Positions 50,771 through 58,533 of a stretch of 64,000 nt of DNA are shown piece after piece (position 1 is the stretch's first letter; every line of letters begins with the position of its first letter). The stretch spans positions 434,001 through 498,000 of the forward strand of contig CBDFJL010000003.1 in assembly GCA_965248495.1 (NCBI GenBank), written 5' to 3'. This stretch comes from CAUYXS01 sp965248495 (GTDB taxonomy: Bacteria; Chloroflexota; Dehalococcoidia; Lucifugimonadales; Australimonadaceae). The position numbers were made by a program, and so were the translations under genes. The notes beneath the pieces are model-generated. The model was not told the DNA's origin. It was given only the letters and a program-made list of their open reading frames with translations, and made no database searches.

Positions 50771-50805
50771 GGGCCGTCGTTGGTGAAGCAACGACGGCCC
50801 CTCTT
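50771..50805 (+). terminator. Intrinsic terminator-like hairpin
   Basis: A perfect 12-bp stem, GGGCCGTCGTTG (50771-50782) with CAACGACGGCCC (50789-50800), loop GTGAAG, followed by CTCTTAATTC. It could terminate the transcript of the small frame above or, read on the reverse strand, transcripts of the DUF5343 gene. Confidence 0.75.
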
Positions 50806-50833
50806 AATTCCTAGGGCCCTCGCAGGGGCCACG

Positions 50834-51652
50834 CTAGGCACCATCAGCGCCATCGGCTTCGTCATCGTCCACTGGCGGGACTTCATCAAGCCCTATCTGC
50901 CGCCAGTTGTTGTTTGCCGGTGGCGTATCCGGGTAGAGGAAGACAAGTGTCGCCTCAGCCATCTTGACCCACTGATCACGCTTCTCTTTAGGAAAGTGTG
51001 AACCTATCCCTGGCAGGCTTCGAACCAGCATCTCAAGTGCTGGAGGCATGCTCGGCATCTCGCTGCGTTCATTCGGGGTTGGTGCTATTCCAGGAGCCCG
51101 GGTCCGGGGCGACCGCCGGCCTTTGCCAGTGCTAGGTGATCGCGGGTGCTCCTTGCCCGTTGCGCGCGCGCCGACTTGGCTGCTGCGCTGCCTCGGCTGA
51201 TCAAGTGTCGGGATACCTGCCTCGCGGCACATGCCGAGAAAGAAGATCACCATTCGCTCCCGCTGCGAGCCAGGGGTGTAGCGTCGGAAGAAGTTGACCA
51301 GACGGTCCTGCGGATCCTCCGCAGGATCGAGGCTCTGGAAAACCTCGACGTACTTTTCCCGGATGATGCCTGCGAGCGTAGATCGGTACTCCTCGTCGGT
51401 GGCCATAGCCATCGAGCGTAATGCGGGCGATGGCGTGCCATATTCGTCAGCCAGCTCAAGCCAGCGCAGGGCGAAGAACGCGCGCGACAAAGTCCCCTCG
51501 GAGACTCCCATATCCCGTAGGTACTCGATGTCGATGCGCTCTGGGATGTTCCGCGACCGCAGCCGCTTCAGAACGTCGGTGATGTTAGACGGCGGCGCAT
51601 ACGGCCTGTTCGTCTCAGGAACCACCTTTGTTACTACCGGCCCATCTACCAT
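50834..51652 (-). CDS. DUF5343 domain protein
   Basis: 272 aa. Residues 15-150 match the DUF5343 pattern: PYAPPSNITDVLKRLRSRNIPERIDIEYL, GVSEGTLSRAFFALRWLELADEYGTP, and a later acidic/aromatic helix region. The middle (about 155-200) is Arg/Ser/Pro-rich and looks disordered; the C-terminal part has RSLPGIGSHFPKEKRDQWVKMAEATLVFLYP and a Asp-rich end. The function is unknown; such genes often lie in mobile regions, and this one sits in a lower-GC island next to IS debris. Confidence 0.8.
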   Translation of the reverse strand: MVDGPVVTKVVPETNRPYAPPSNITDVLKRLRSRNIPERIDIEYLRDMGVSEGTLSRAFFALRWLELADEYGTPSPALRSMAMATDEEYRSTLAGIIREKYVEVFQSLDPAEDPQDRLVNFFRRYTPGSQRERMVIFFLGMCREAGIPTLDQPRQRSSQVGARATGKEHPRSPSTGKGRRSPRTRAPGIAPTPNERSEMPSMPPALEMLVRSLPGIGSHFPKEKRDQWVKMAEATLVFLYPDTPPANNNWRQIGLDEVPPVDDDEADGADGA

Positions 51653-51816
51653 GTGCCCTACCTCCGATAACTGAACTCGCCCCTAGGATACTCGCCGGAA
51701 TCCGAGTCGTCAAACGGTGCCTGGCGCCATCGGGCTCGGCACCGTACCGCTCTACGTCCACGGCTACTTGCTAGACTTGGCCGTAGACTGCTAAACGCTG
51801 AAGGGAGTGCGCGGCC

Positions 51817-52104
51817 ATGCATATCGTGCTGAAACACGAGACCTACGGGATCAAGGGCGGCGTGTGTGCAAGAGGTCCCCAGATCAAGCTGGCGGCACAT
51901 GGGTACAACGAAGAAATCGCCCTGTTCAACCTAGTCACCGCGGCACGGCATTTCCTTACCCCGTTCGTGCGGGCGGGCGTGGGGCCTGAGGAACTGAAGT
52001 CATTGGCAATCGAATTCGATGACGGGTCTCCCAACGATGTCGTGGTGGACCTCATAGAGCGAACGAACTCGCGTCAGAACCAGAGCCAAGTATCGAGTAA
52101 CTAA
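51817..52104 (+). CDS. Hypothetical protein
   Basis: 95 aa. AAGGGAG lies 9 nt before ATG 51817, a good ribosome site. The sequence is mixed in character, with IALFNLVTAARHFLTPFVRAGVGPEELKSLAIEF in the middle (residues 34-67) and a polar C-terminus. No family recognised. Part of the lower-GC island. Confidence 0.55.
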   Translation: MHIVLKHETYGIKGGVCARGPQIKLAAHGYNEEIALFNLVTAARHFLTPFVRAGVGPEELKSLAIEFDDGSPNDVVVDLIERTNSRQNQSQVSSN

Positions 52105-52174
52105 AGATACTTGTCAGATTCGTTACTGTTCTGTCTCGTGGTTCATAGAATGGGGCGCCTAGGAGTTATCCCTT

Positions 52175-52696
52175 TTGAACACGTATAAGGTGATGGTAGA
52201 CTGTTTTACAGCGAGATATGGGATGAACAGATTCACTGTACAGCAGTTCAATCGAATGTTTCCGGACGAAGCTACGGCACTAGATATCATAAAGAGATGC
52301 TCTGCCCTCATGGTATCGAATGGCGAAAGTGCGCAACCGTTACTAAGCACCACCGACTAGGGACGCGCAAGGCTTACTTATGCGACCGGTGCGGAACGCA
52401 CGTCTACTCTCTCGCGGTACGATTTTTGAAAAATCATCGTGCTCCTCAAAAGCTGGCTGTACGCTACCTATTTAATGGCCGGCATGCGGTGCGGCATCAG
52501 TACCAAGCAACTGGAGCGCGAGCTAAGCGTCACTTATAAGACTGCATGGAGAATGTTCCACCGGATACGGAAGCTACTCAACGAAGACGGCGGTGTGCTG
52601 TCAGGCCAAGCAGAAGCGGACGAAACCTACGTTGGCGGTGTTGGTGGTAAGGACAAGAACCGCCATGCCTACAAGAACGGGTCACCTGCCCTGTGA
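52175..52696 (+). pseudogene. IS1595-type transposase, frameshifted and truncated
   Basis: Three successive frames together give the N-terminal half of an ISXO2-like transposase. First TVQQFNRMFPDEATALDIIKRC (52235-52300), then CPHGIEWRKC..KAYLCDRCGTHVYSLA zinc-ribbon (52300-52425), then LKSWLYATYLM..GISTKQLERELSVTYKTAWRMFHRIRKLL and EADETYVGG with part of the DDE catalytic site (52440-52680). At least two frameshifts separate them, and it stops after KNGSPAL without the rest of the catalytic domain. No inverted repeats were identified. Confidence 0.8.
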
Positions 52697-52768
52697 GAGG
52701 ATACCTACCAATCGTGAATCGCTCGCAGCCGCTGTGGTAGCCTCCGTCTCCCCAGCAAACCGGAGGCG

Positions 52769-53242
52769 ATGCGACCCCCAATGCCAGCAACGGAACGAAC
52801 CCTCGTCTTACTGAAACCCGACGTCCTGCAGCGCGGGCTGGCCGGGCGCATCATTTCCCGGCTGGAGGACCGGGGGCTCAAGCTCGTGGGGCTGAAGCTC
52901 CTTCGCATGGACATGGCGCTGGCCCGGCTGCACTACGAGGCGCACGTCGACAAGCCATTCTTCGCCGGTATGGCGGACTTCATGACCTCGAGCCCCATCG
53001 TCGCCATGGCGGTGGAGGGGCCCAACGCCGTCGAAGCGGTCCGCACGACGGTGGGCGCCACCGACCCGCAGAAGGCAGCGCCGGGGACGATCCGCGCCGA
53101 CCTTGGCCTCGACATCGGACGCAACCTCGTCCACGGCTCCGACTCGACGGAAGCGGCCGCGAGAGAACTCGGCGTCTTCTTCGGCGAAGGGGAGATTACG
53201 GGCTACGAGCGGGACAGCCAGCGCTGGATCACTGAATCCTGA
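52769..53242 (+). CDS. ndk: Nucleoside diphosphate kinase
   Basis: 157 aa. ERTLVLLKPDVLQRGL opens the fold, the active-site His is in RNLVHGSDS, and GATDPQKAAPGTIRADLG is diagnostic. ATG 52769 has GGAGG just 2 nt upstream; the ATG at 52781 is an alternative. It converges with rsfS, whose stop it overlaps by 14 bp. First housekeeping gene after the island. Confidence 0.96.
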   Translation: MRPPMPATERTLVLLKPDVLQRGLAGRIISRLEDRGLKLVGLKLLRMDMALARLHYEAHVDKPFFAGMADFMTSSPIVAMAVEGPNAVEAVRTTVGATDPQKAAPGTIRADLGLDIGRNLVHGSDSTEAAARELGVFFGEGEITGYERDSQRWITES

Positions 53243-53573
53243 CGATTTGGCGACCGCTGCTCCACAGCTGCTCAAGCTGGTAGTAGCCGCGCCGGTCCTC
53301 GCTGAAGATGTGGGCGACGATGTCGCCGAAGTCCAGCAGTACCCACCCCGACGCGACGGTCCCCTCTCGGTGGTGGAGCGGGTGCCCGTCACGCTGCAGC
53401 GCGTAGTCCAACTCCTCGGCGAGCGTGTCCATCTGCCGGGGGTTGTCCCCGGTCATGATGACCAGATAGTCCGTGAAACCCGAAACTTGGCTCACGTCCA
53501 GCAACAGAATGTCACTGGCCTGGCGGTCCGAAGCCACGTCGACGGCGTCGCGCGCGGCGGCAAGCGTGTCCAG
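53229..53573 (-). CDS. rsfS: Ribosomal silencing factor RsfS
   Basis: Binds L14 and blocks subunit joining; 114 aa if CTG 53573 is the start. SDILLLDVSQVSGFTDYLVIMTGDNPRQ and GYYQLEQLW are diagnostic. The conserved N-terminal helix (LDTLAAARDAVDVASD) is in frame but after the upstream stop TAA only CTG precedes it, with AAAGGGG upstream. A GTG at 53537 would remove that helix. A second CTG start candidate in this window besides tsaE. Confidence 0.9.
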   Translation of the reverse strand: MDTLAAARDAVDVASDRQASDILLLDVSQVSGFTDYLVIMTGDNPRQMDTLAEELDYALQRDGHPLHHREGTVASGWVLLDFGDIVAHIFSEDRRGYYQLEQLWSSGRQIVRIQ

Positions 53574-53658
53574 CGGGCAAGGGCCCCTTTCGTGTTAGTC
53601 GGCACCCGCTACCGGGCGGCGCCATTATAGGCGTGGGCGCCGGTTCTGAGGGCGACCG

Positions 53659-53664
53659 TATAAT
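53659..53664 (+). promoter_or_regulatory. Perfect -10 TATAAT of a methyltransferase gene
   Basis: TATAAT ends 7 nt before ATG 53672, with no recognisable -35; same leaderless layout as thiL. Confidence 0.55.
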
Positions 53665-53671
53665 CGTGGCC

Positions 53672-54271
53672 ATGGCCGGCGCGCACCACCATCACCCTGA
53701 TCGCGTGTTCGACGTCTCACGCGCCGGGCGCCTGCTGTCGGACGAGCGCCGCGAGCTGATGGACCCCGCGTGGGTGCTCGCACAGGCGCCGCTGACGGAC
53801 GGACAGCGCGTCGTCGACGTGGGCTGCGGCCCCGGCTTCTTCCTGTTGCCGCTGGCCGAGCGCGTCCCTGAGGGGGTCGCGGTCGGCGTCGACCTGCAGG
53901 AGGAGATGCTGACGATGGCCCGGCAGCGGGCCCACGACGCCGGGATAGCCAACGTTGAGCTGTTGGCGGGCAATCCTGAGGACGGCCTGCCGGCCGGGAC
54001 CGGGACGGTCGACGGAGCCCTCGTATCCATGGTGCTCCATGAGGCGTCAAGCCACGACCGCTTCATGCAGGGCGTCGCGTCCACGCCGCGGCCTGGCGGC
54101 TGGTGCCTGGTCATCGAGTGGCTGAAGGTGGCCATGGACGTCGGCCCGCCGCTGCACATCCGCGTGAGCCCTTGGGAGGTTGGCGCCATCGGCAAGAAGG
54201 CGGGGCTCGCCTTCCGGTGGTCGCGGCAGGTGGGCGGCCGGTACTCGCTGACGCTGATGCGGGCCGTCTAA
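53672..54271 (+). CDS. Class I SAM-dependent methyltransferase
   Basis: 199 aa with an N-terminal His run (GAHHHHPD). The motif VVDVGCGPGFFLLPLAERVPEG near 46 and VGVDLQEEML are typical, and the C-terminal RPGGWCLVIEW fits a methyltransferase fold. The substrate is not identifiable; small-molecule or lipid methylation is a guess. mnmA follows 44 nt downstream. Confidence 0.82.
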   Translation: MAGAHHHHPDRVFDVSRAGRLLSDERRELMDPAWVLAQAPLTDGQRVVDVGCGPGFFLLPLAERVPEGVAVGVDLQEEMLTMARQRAHDAGIANVELLAGNPEDGLPAGTGTVDGALVSMVLHEASSHDRFMQGVASTPRPGGWCLVIEWLKVAMDVGPPLHIRVSPWEVGAIGKKAGLAFRWSRQVGGRYSLTLMRAV

Positions 54272-54315
54272 CGCACGCGAGGACGCGGCGCGAGCCAATC
54301 CTGTACGCTAGCCGC

Positions 54316-55419
54316 GTGGACTCCCAGCACCTCGCAGACAAGCCGCGCGTCGTCGTTGCCATGTCGGGCGGCGTCGACTCGTCGGTCGCCGCGTACCTTC
54401 TCCACCGCGAGGGCTACGACGTCATCGGCGTGACGATGCGGCTGTGGTCGGCGGACGACCACGCGATCACACCCGACCATCAGGGATGCTGCTCCATCGA
54501 CGACATCGAGGACGCGCGCCGGGTCTGCCAGACCATTGGCGTGCCGCACTACGTGCTGAACGTCGAGCGCGAGTTCCGGACCCACGTTATCGACTACTTC
54601 GTTTCCGAGTACCAGCGCGGGCGAACGCCACACCCGTGCATCGCGTGCAACGACCGCATCAAGTTCGACTTCCTGCTCAACCGAGCCACCGCGCTGGACG
54701 CCGACTTCGTCGCGACCGGCCACTACGCGCGCACGGCTTCGACAGGCGGCGCTCACCACCTGCTACGCGGTGTCGACAGCGAGAAGGACCAGTCCTACGT
54801 GCTGTTTGGGCTGACACAGCGGCAGCTCGCTCACGTCCTGCTGCCCGTCGGCCACCACACCAAGGCCGGCATCCGAGAGCTGGCCGTCGAGGCCGGACTG
54901 CACCTCGCCGGCAAGGCCGACAGCCAGGAGATCTGCTTCATCCCGCAGGACGACTACCGCGCGTTCTTGCGGGAGCGCGTCACCCCGCAGCCCGGTGAGC
55001 TGGTCGACACGGCGGGCCGGGTTCTCGGCGAGCATCCGGGTATCGAGTTCTTCACGGTTGGCCAGCGGCGCGGGCTCGGCGTGAGCACCGGCGAGCGTCT
55101 CTTCGTGACGCGGGTCGATGCCGACACCGGCCGTGTCGTCCTCGGCTCGGAGGCAGATCTAATGCACAGAAGCGTCCGGGTGGAGAGCGTCAACTACATC
55201 GGCGAAAGCGTCGCCTCCGGACCCGTGCGGCCCGTGCGAGTCGATGCCAAGATTCGCTATAACGCGAGGGCGCTGCCGGCGACGCTGGAGCCGGACGGGT
55301 GCGACGCGGTGCTGCGATTCGACGAGCCGCAGCGAGCCATAGCCCCTGGCCAGGCCGCGGTCTTCTATGACGGCGACGAGGTCATCGGCGGCGGTTTTAT
55401 TCAAGGTCCCGAGGACTAG
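54316..55419 (+). CDS. mnmA: tRNA-specific 2-thiouridylase
   Basis: Makes 2-thiouridine at the wobble position of some tRNAs; 367 aa. The PP-loop SGGVDSSVAAYL lies near 18, the first catalytic Cys is in HPCIACN and the second in SQEICFI; GCCSIDDIEDAR near 58 is the tRNA-binding/active-site segment. C-terminal beta barrel is intact. GTG 54316 is the chosen start; a weak -10-like TACGCT ends 6 nt before it. Confidence 0.96.
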   Translation: MDSQHLADKPRVVVAMSGGVDSSVAAYLLHREGYDVIGVTMRLWSADDHAITPDHQGCCSIDDIEDARRVCQTIGVPHYVLNVEREFRTHVIDYFVSEYQRGRTPHPCIACNDRIKFDFLLNRATALDADFVATGHYARTASTGGAHHLLRGVDSEKDQSYVLFGLTQRQLAHVLLPVGHHTKAGIRELAVEAGLHLAGKADSQEICFIPQDDYRAFLRERVTPQPGELVDTAGRVLGEHPGIEFFTVGQRRGLGVSTGERLFVTRVDADTGRVVLGSEADLMHRSVRVESVNYIGESVASGPVRPVRVDAKIRYNARALPATLEPDGCDAVLRFDEPQRAIAPGQAAVFYDGDEVIGGGFIQGPED

Positions 55420-55459
55420 GGGCCCGAGGGCTAGCGCGGCTCCATCGACCAGGCGCTCA

Positions 55460-55585
55460 TCCCGTTCGGCCCTTCGACCGGGCTCAGGACATGCTTCGCA
55501 CAGGACAGGCTTCGACAGGCTCAGGATGAGCGAACGAACGACAGAACGAACCGCTCGCCCTGAGCCTGTCGAAGGGCGAGTCGCC
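55460..55585. repeat. Cluster of dispersed repeat copies before rnhB
   Basis: Several partial copies (GGCTCAGGACATGCTTCG, ACAGGCTTCGACAGGCTCAGG, CCTGAGCCTGTCGAAGGGCG), including copies in opposite orientation that could pair as a hairpin. The rnhB ribosome site lies right after it. Confidence 0.75.
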
Positions 55586-55597
55586 CGAGAGGCGGGT

Positions 55598-56287
55598 ATG
55601 GCCACCACCACACGCGGCGCTCCAGCCAGGGGGGAGCCCAAATTCCACATCGTGGCGACGCAGACTGAGGAGCGCCGGCTCTGGGAGTCGGGTTTCGCAC
55701 AAGTCGCCGGCGTGGACGAGGTGGGGCGGGGCCCACTCGCGGGCCCGGTGGTTGCCGGCGCCGTCATCCTGCCCGACCTGAGGGGCTCGCGGGCCCGAGA
55801 CCTCGGCCTGATCCAAGACAGCAAGTCCCTGACCGAACGCCAGCGCGAGCGCGCCGACGTGGTCGTGCGCAAGGTGGCGCTGGCGGTCGGTATCGGCGTG
55901 GTGACGTCAGCCCAGATCGATAAGATGGGCATCATGCCGGCGACGAAGCTCGCGATGCGACTGGCGCTCGACGCGTTGGACCCGCCGCCTGACCATCTGC
56001 TGGTCGACGGGAAGGTCGGCATCAACTGGCGCCTGTGTCCGTGCCAGCCAATCGTGAAGGGCGACCTGCTGTGCTCGGCCGTCGCCGCCGGCTCCGTAGT
56101 CGCCAAGGTCTACCGCGACGCCCTCATGCGCGAGTACGACGAGCATTACCCTGGCTACGGGCTTGCAGGCCACAAGGGCTACGCGTCGGCCTCACACCTG
56201 GCCGCCATCGCCGCTCTGGGCCCCAGCCCGCAGCACCGCCGCAGCTTCTCGCCGCTACGCCCCACGCTGTTCGCCGCCGATGCCTAG
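55598..56287 (+). CDS. rnhB: Ribonuclease HII
   Basis: Removes RNA from RNA-DNA hybrids; 229 aa. GVDEVGRGPLAGPVVAGAV carries the first two acidic residues, DSKSLTERQRE and the HLLVDGK segment the next, and SVVAKVYRDALM follows. ATG 55598 with GAGAGGCGGG upstream; reading further up enters the repeat and is rejected. The gene ends 8 bp inside yraN. Confidence 0.95.
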   Translation: MATTTRGAPARGEPKFHIVATQTEERRLWESGFAQVAGVDEVGRGPLAGPVVAGAVILPDLRGSRARDLGLIQDSKSLTERQRERADVVVRKVALAVGIGVVTSAQIDKMGIMPATKLAMRLALDALDPPPDHLLVDGKVGINWRLCPCQPIVKGDLLCSAVAAGSVVAKVYRDALMREYDEHYPGYGLAGHKGYASASHLAAIAALGPSPQHRRSFSPLRPTLFAADA

Positions 56288-56642
56288 TGCACGCAGCCGC
56301 CTCGGCACACGGGGCGAGGACATCGCCGCCGCACACCTGCAGGCGCAGGGCCTGCGCGTCGTCGAGCGCAACGTGCGCACGCGCTACGGGGAGGTCGACA
56401 TCGTCGCCGAGGATGGCGACACCCTGGCCTTCGTCGAAGTCAGGACGCGCAGATCGGCGAGCTTTGGGACGCCGGAGGAGTCGATCACCCTGCGCAAGCG
56501 GCGACGCCTGGCCCAGTTGGGCGAGCAGTACGTGCACGAGCGGGGGTTGGTTGACCAGGCCTGGCGTGTGGACGTGGTCGCCATCACGCTCGGTGGCTCC
56601 GCGCCGGATGTCCGGTACTACCGTGGCATCGACATAGAGTAG
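56280..56642 (+). CDS. yraN: YraN family (UPF0102) nuclease-like protein
   Basis: 120 aa. LGTRGEDIAAAHLQAQGLRVVERNVRTRYGEVDIVAEDGDTLAFVEVRTR matches the family; the E..GEVD..FVEVK-type acidic residues of the restriction-endonuclease-like fold are present (last is EVR instead of EVK). Starts 8 bp before the rnhB stop, the common neighbourhood. Function in the family is uncertain. Confidence 0.92.
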   Translation: MPSARSRLGTRGEDIAAAHLQAQGLRVVERNVRTRYGEVDIVAEDGDTLAFVEVRTRRSASFGTPEESITLRKRRRLAQLGEQYVHERGLVDQAWRVDVVAITLGGSAPDVRYYRGIDIE

Positions 56643-56669
56643 GAGAAGCGAGTGAGGGTGCGCTGGCGC

Positions 56670-56725
56670 TCATCCCCTTCGGCGGGCTCAGGGCAGGCTT
56701 CGTGGGCTACCCGCCTCCTCAGGAT
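56670..56725. repeat. Dispersed intergenic repeat copy
   Basis: CCCCTTCGGCGGGCTCAGG, GCAGGCTTCG and CCTCAGGATGACAG between convergent yraN and dcd. Confidence 0.7.
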
Positions 56726-56742
56726 GACAGCCCCCTCGCGGC

Positions 56743-57324
56743 CTAGCCGCGCCCGGCGCCACCCTCGTACTCCCGCGAGATGCGGGAGGGCGTCGGCATG
56801 CTCTGCCCTTGGTACTTGGAGCCGAGCTCCTTCGACCCGTACAGGTGTTCAGCCGGCGTTGTCAGCCGCAGGAAGGAGATCTGGCCGATCTTCATCCGGT
56901 GGTACAGCGTGATCGGCAGGTTGGAGACGTTACTCAGCTCCAGTGTCAGGTTGCCCTTCCACCCCGGGTCGACGTAGCCGGCCGTGGAGTGGATGAGCAG
57001 GCCGATGCGGCCGAGCGAGCTCTTGCCCTCGAGCCGCGCCACCAGGTCGTCGGGCACTTCCACGTGCTCGAGCGTGCTCCCCAAAACGAATTCACCCGGG
57101 TGCAGCATGAACGGGTCGTCGTCACCCATGGTGACCATGTCGGTCAGCCGCTCGGTGTCGGAGCGGATGTCCACGTACGGCACACGGTTGTTGCGAAAGA
57201 CCAGGATGTGGCGGTCGAGGTGCAGGTCGACGCTGGCCGGCTGGATGCAGTCCTCGGTCAGCGGCCTGACGATGATGCGCCCCTTGGCCATCTCCTCGCG
57301 GATGGTGCGATCGCTCAAGACCAT
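56743..57324 (-). CDS. dcd: dCTP deaminase
   Basis: Makes dUTP from dCTP; 193 aa. VLSDRTIREEMAKG, CIQPASVDLHLD, EGKSSLGRIGL, HSTAGYVDPGWKGNLTLEL (with catalytic Glu) and QGQ...PTPS at the C-terminus are standard. Whether it also has dUTPase activity is not readable. ATG 57324. The window's uracil-DNA glycosylase belongs to the same broad theme of uracil control, but at a distant locus. Confidence 0.95.
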   Translation of the reverse strand: MVLSDRTIREEMAKGRIIVRPLTEDCIQPASVDLHLDRHILVFRNNRVPYVDIRSDTERLTDMVTMGDDDPFMLHPGEFVLGSTLEHVEVPDDLVARLEGKSSLGRIGLLIHSTAGYVDPGWKGNLTLELSNVSNLPITLYHRMKIGQISFLRLTTPAEHLYGSKELGSKYQGQSMPTPSRISREYEGGAGRG

Positions 57325-57399
57325 GTTTTGCCCAGCCTCCAGCGCGAAGGATAGCGGATGGCGCGTACGTCTTGCATCAGCATCCAGCAGACGACGCCG

Positions 57400-57580
57400 C
57401 GGGGCCCTTCGGCTACGCTCAGGACAGGCTCTGCGGGTGGGAGGAACCTCGTTCTCTTTGGCCTGAGGGGTCGCCAGGGGCTGCTAGCTGTCGTATTCGC
57501 GGAGGCAAAGACAGCGGTCGGCGAGCCTTGAGGTAGGTTCTCCCGCCCACATCCGCGACGCGGCTTTTGAGGAGACAAAG
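57400..57580. repeat. Composite repeat block, degenerate MITE-like
   Basis: A dispersed repeat (CCCTTCGGCTACGCTCAGG at 57406) is followed by GCGGGTGGGAGGAACCTC (57438-57455) whose approximate reverse complement lies at 57530-57552, and TTTTGAGG near 57566 as in the element at 16760-17024. Looks like a decayed member of the same class. Nothing else in 57325-57602. Confidence 0.45.
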
Positions 57581-57602
57581 CGGACGAGCCGGCCCGGGAC
57601 GC

Positions 57603-58334
57603 CTAGTAGGCGATGGCCCGGCTGGCGCCGCCGGAGACCGAGAGCACCTCGCCGGTCACCGCCTGCGATAGCGGCGAGCAGAGGAACGCCACGACACCGC
57701 CAACCTCCTCCTCGGTCACCGGGCTACGCAAGGCGTTCAGCTGCGCGCCCGAAGGGACGGCTCCTGGCGCAACCGCATTCACGGTGATGCCCCGTGGCCC
57801 CAGCTCGGCGGCCAGGTGGCGAGTGGCCGCGTCCACGGAACCGGTGCGGATGCCGGTGCTCAGGCCCACCAGACCGGGGTCCCGCATCCCGCTGACGTTG
57901 ACGATGCGCCCCCAGCCGGCGGTGAGCATGTGGGGCACGGCCTCGTCGGCGCAGCGCACGTAGCCCAACACCTTCGTGCGCAGGTCCTCCTCAAGGAGCG
58001 CCTCAGCATCAGCGAGAAGGGTGTCGGGCGCGCCGGTGGCGCTGCCCACGCGGGCCGCGTTGTTGACCAGGATATCGAGGCCGCCGAGGGCGGCCGCCGC
58101 GTCGCGCACTAAGCGCTTGATCGCGTCGCCGTCGCCCATGTCAGCGACAAAGCCAACGACGTTGGCGCCAGTCTCCGCCGCGATCTCGGACGCCGCCGCG
58201 TCGATCTGCGCCCGATCGCGCGAGCAGATGGCGACGCTGGCGCCCTCGCGGGCCAACTCCATGGCGATGGCCCTACCGATGCCGCAGCTGCCGCCGGTCA
58301 CCAGGGCGCGTTTGCCGGTGAGCTTCAGGTCCAC
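57603..58334 (-). CDS. SDR-family protein lacking the catalytic Tyr and Lys
   Basis: 243 aa. The dinucleotide motif TGGSCGIG near 13-20, NNAAR near 91 and the catalytic-type Ser in VNVSGM near 146 are present, but where YxxxK is expected 12-13 residues later there is STGIRTGSVDAA, with no Tyr or Lys. The C-terminal VTGEVLSVSGGASRAIAY is otherwise SDR-like (VNAVAPG...). It may be a non-catalytic or differently catalysing relative. GTG 58334. Confidence 0.85.
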   Translation of the reverse strand: MDLKLTGKRALVTGGSCGIGRAIAMELAREGASVAICSRDRAQIDAAASEIAAETGANVVGFVADMGDGDAIKRLVRDAAAALGGLDILVNNAARVGSATGAPDTLLADAEALLEEDLRTKVLGYVRCADEAVPHMLTAGWGRIVNVSGMRDPGLVGLSTGIRTGSVDAATRHLAAELGPRGITVNAVAPGAVPSGAQLNALRSPVTEEEVGGVVAFLCSPLSQAVTGEVLSVSGGASRAIAY

Positions 58335-58400
58335 CCAGTCCTCCTACGCCACTCGCACTACGGCCGATGAAGGCCTGTGATACGTAAAATAAAGTCCGTC

Positions 58401-58507
58401 GCGCCACGAAGAGCGGCAGCGGGCGGTCCAGGGCAGTGCCCTGGCCGGGGTACGCGTCCCTCGCGACGCGAAGAGCGGCAGCGAGCGGGTCCAGGGCAGT
58501 GCCCTGA
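58401..58507. repeat. Two long direct repeats each ending in a palindrome
   Basis: Units 58401-58444 and 58463-58507 share AAGAGCGGCAGCG and CCAGGGCAGTGCCCTG, with the perfect palindrome CAGGGCAGTGCCCTG at 58429-58443 and 58492-58506. A third copy is at 62287-62324. They lie between the convergent SDR and hppA stops. Confidence 0.85.
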
Positions 58508-58533
58508 GCCCGCTGAAGCGGCAACCGCCCCGA

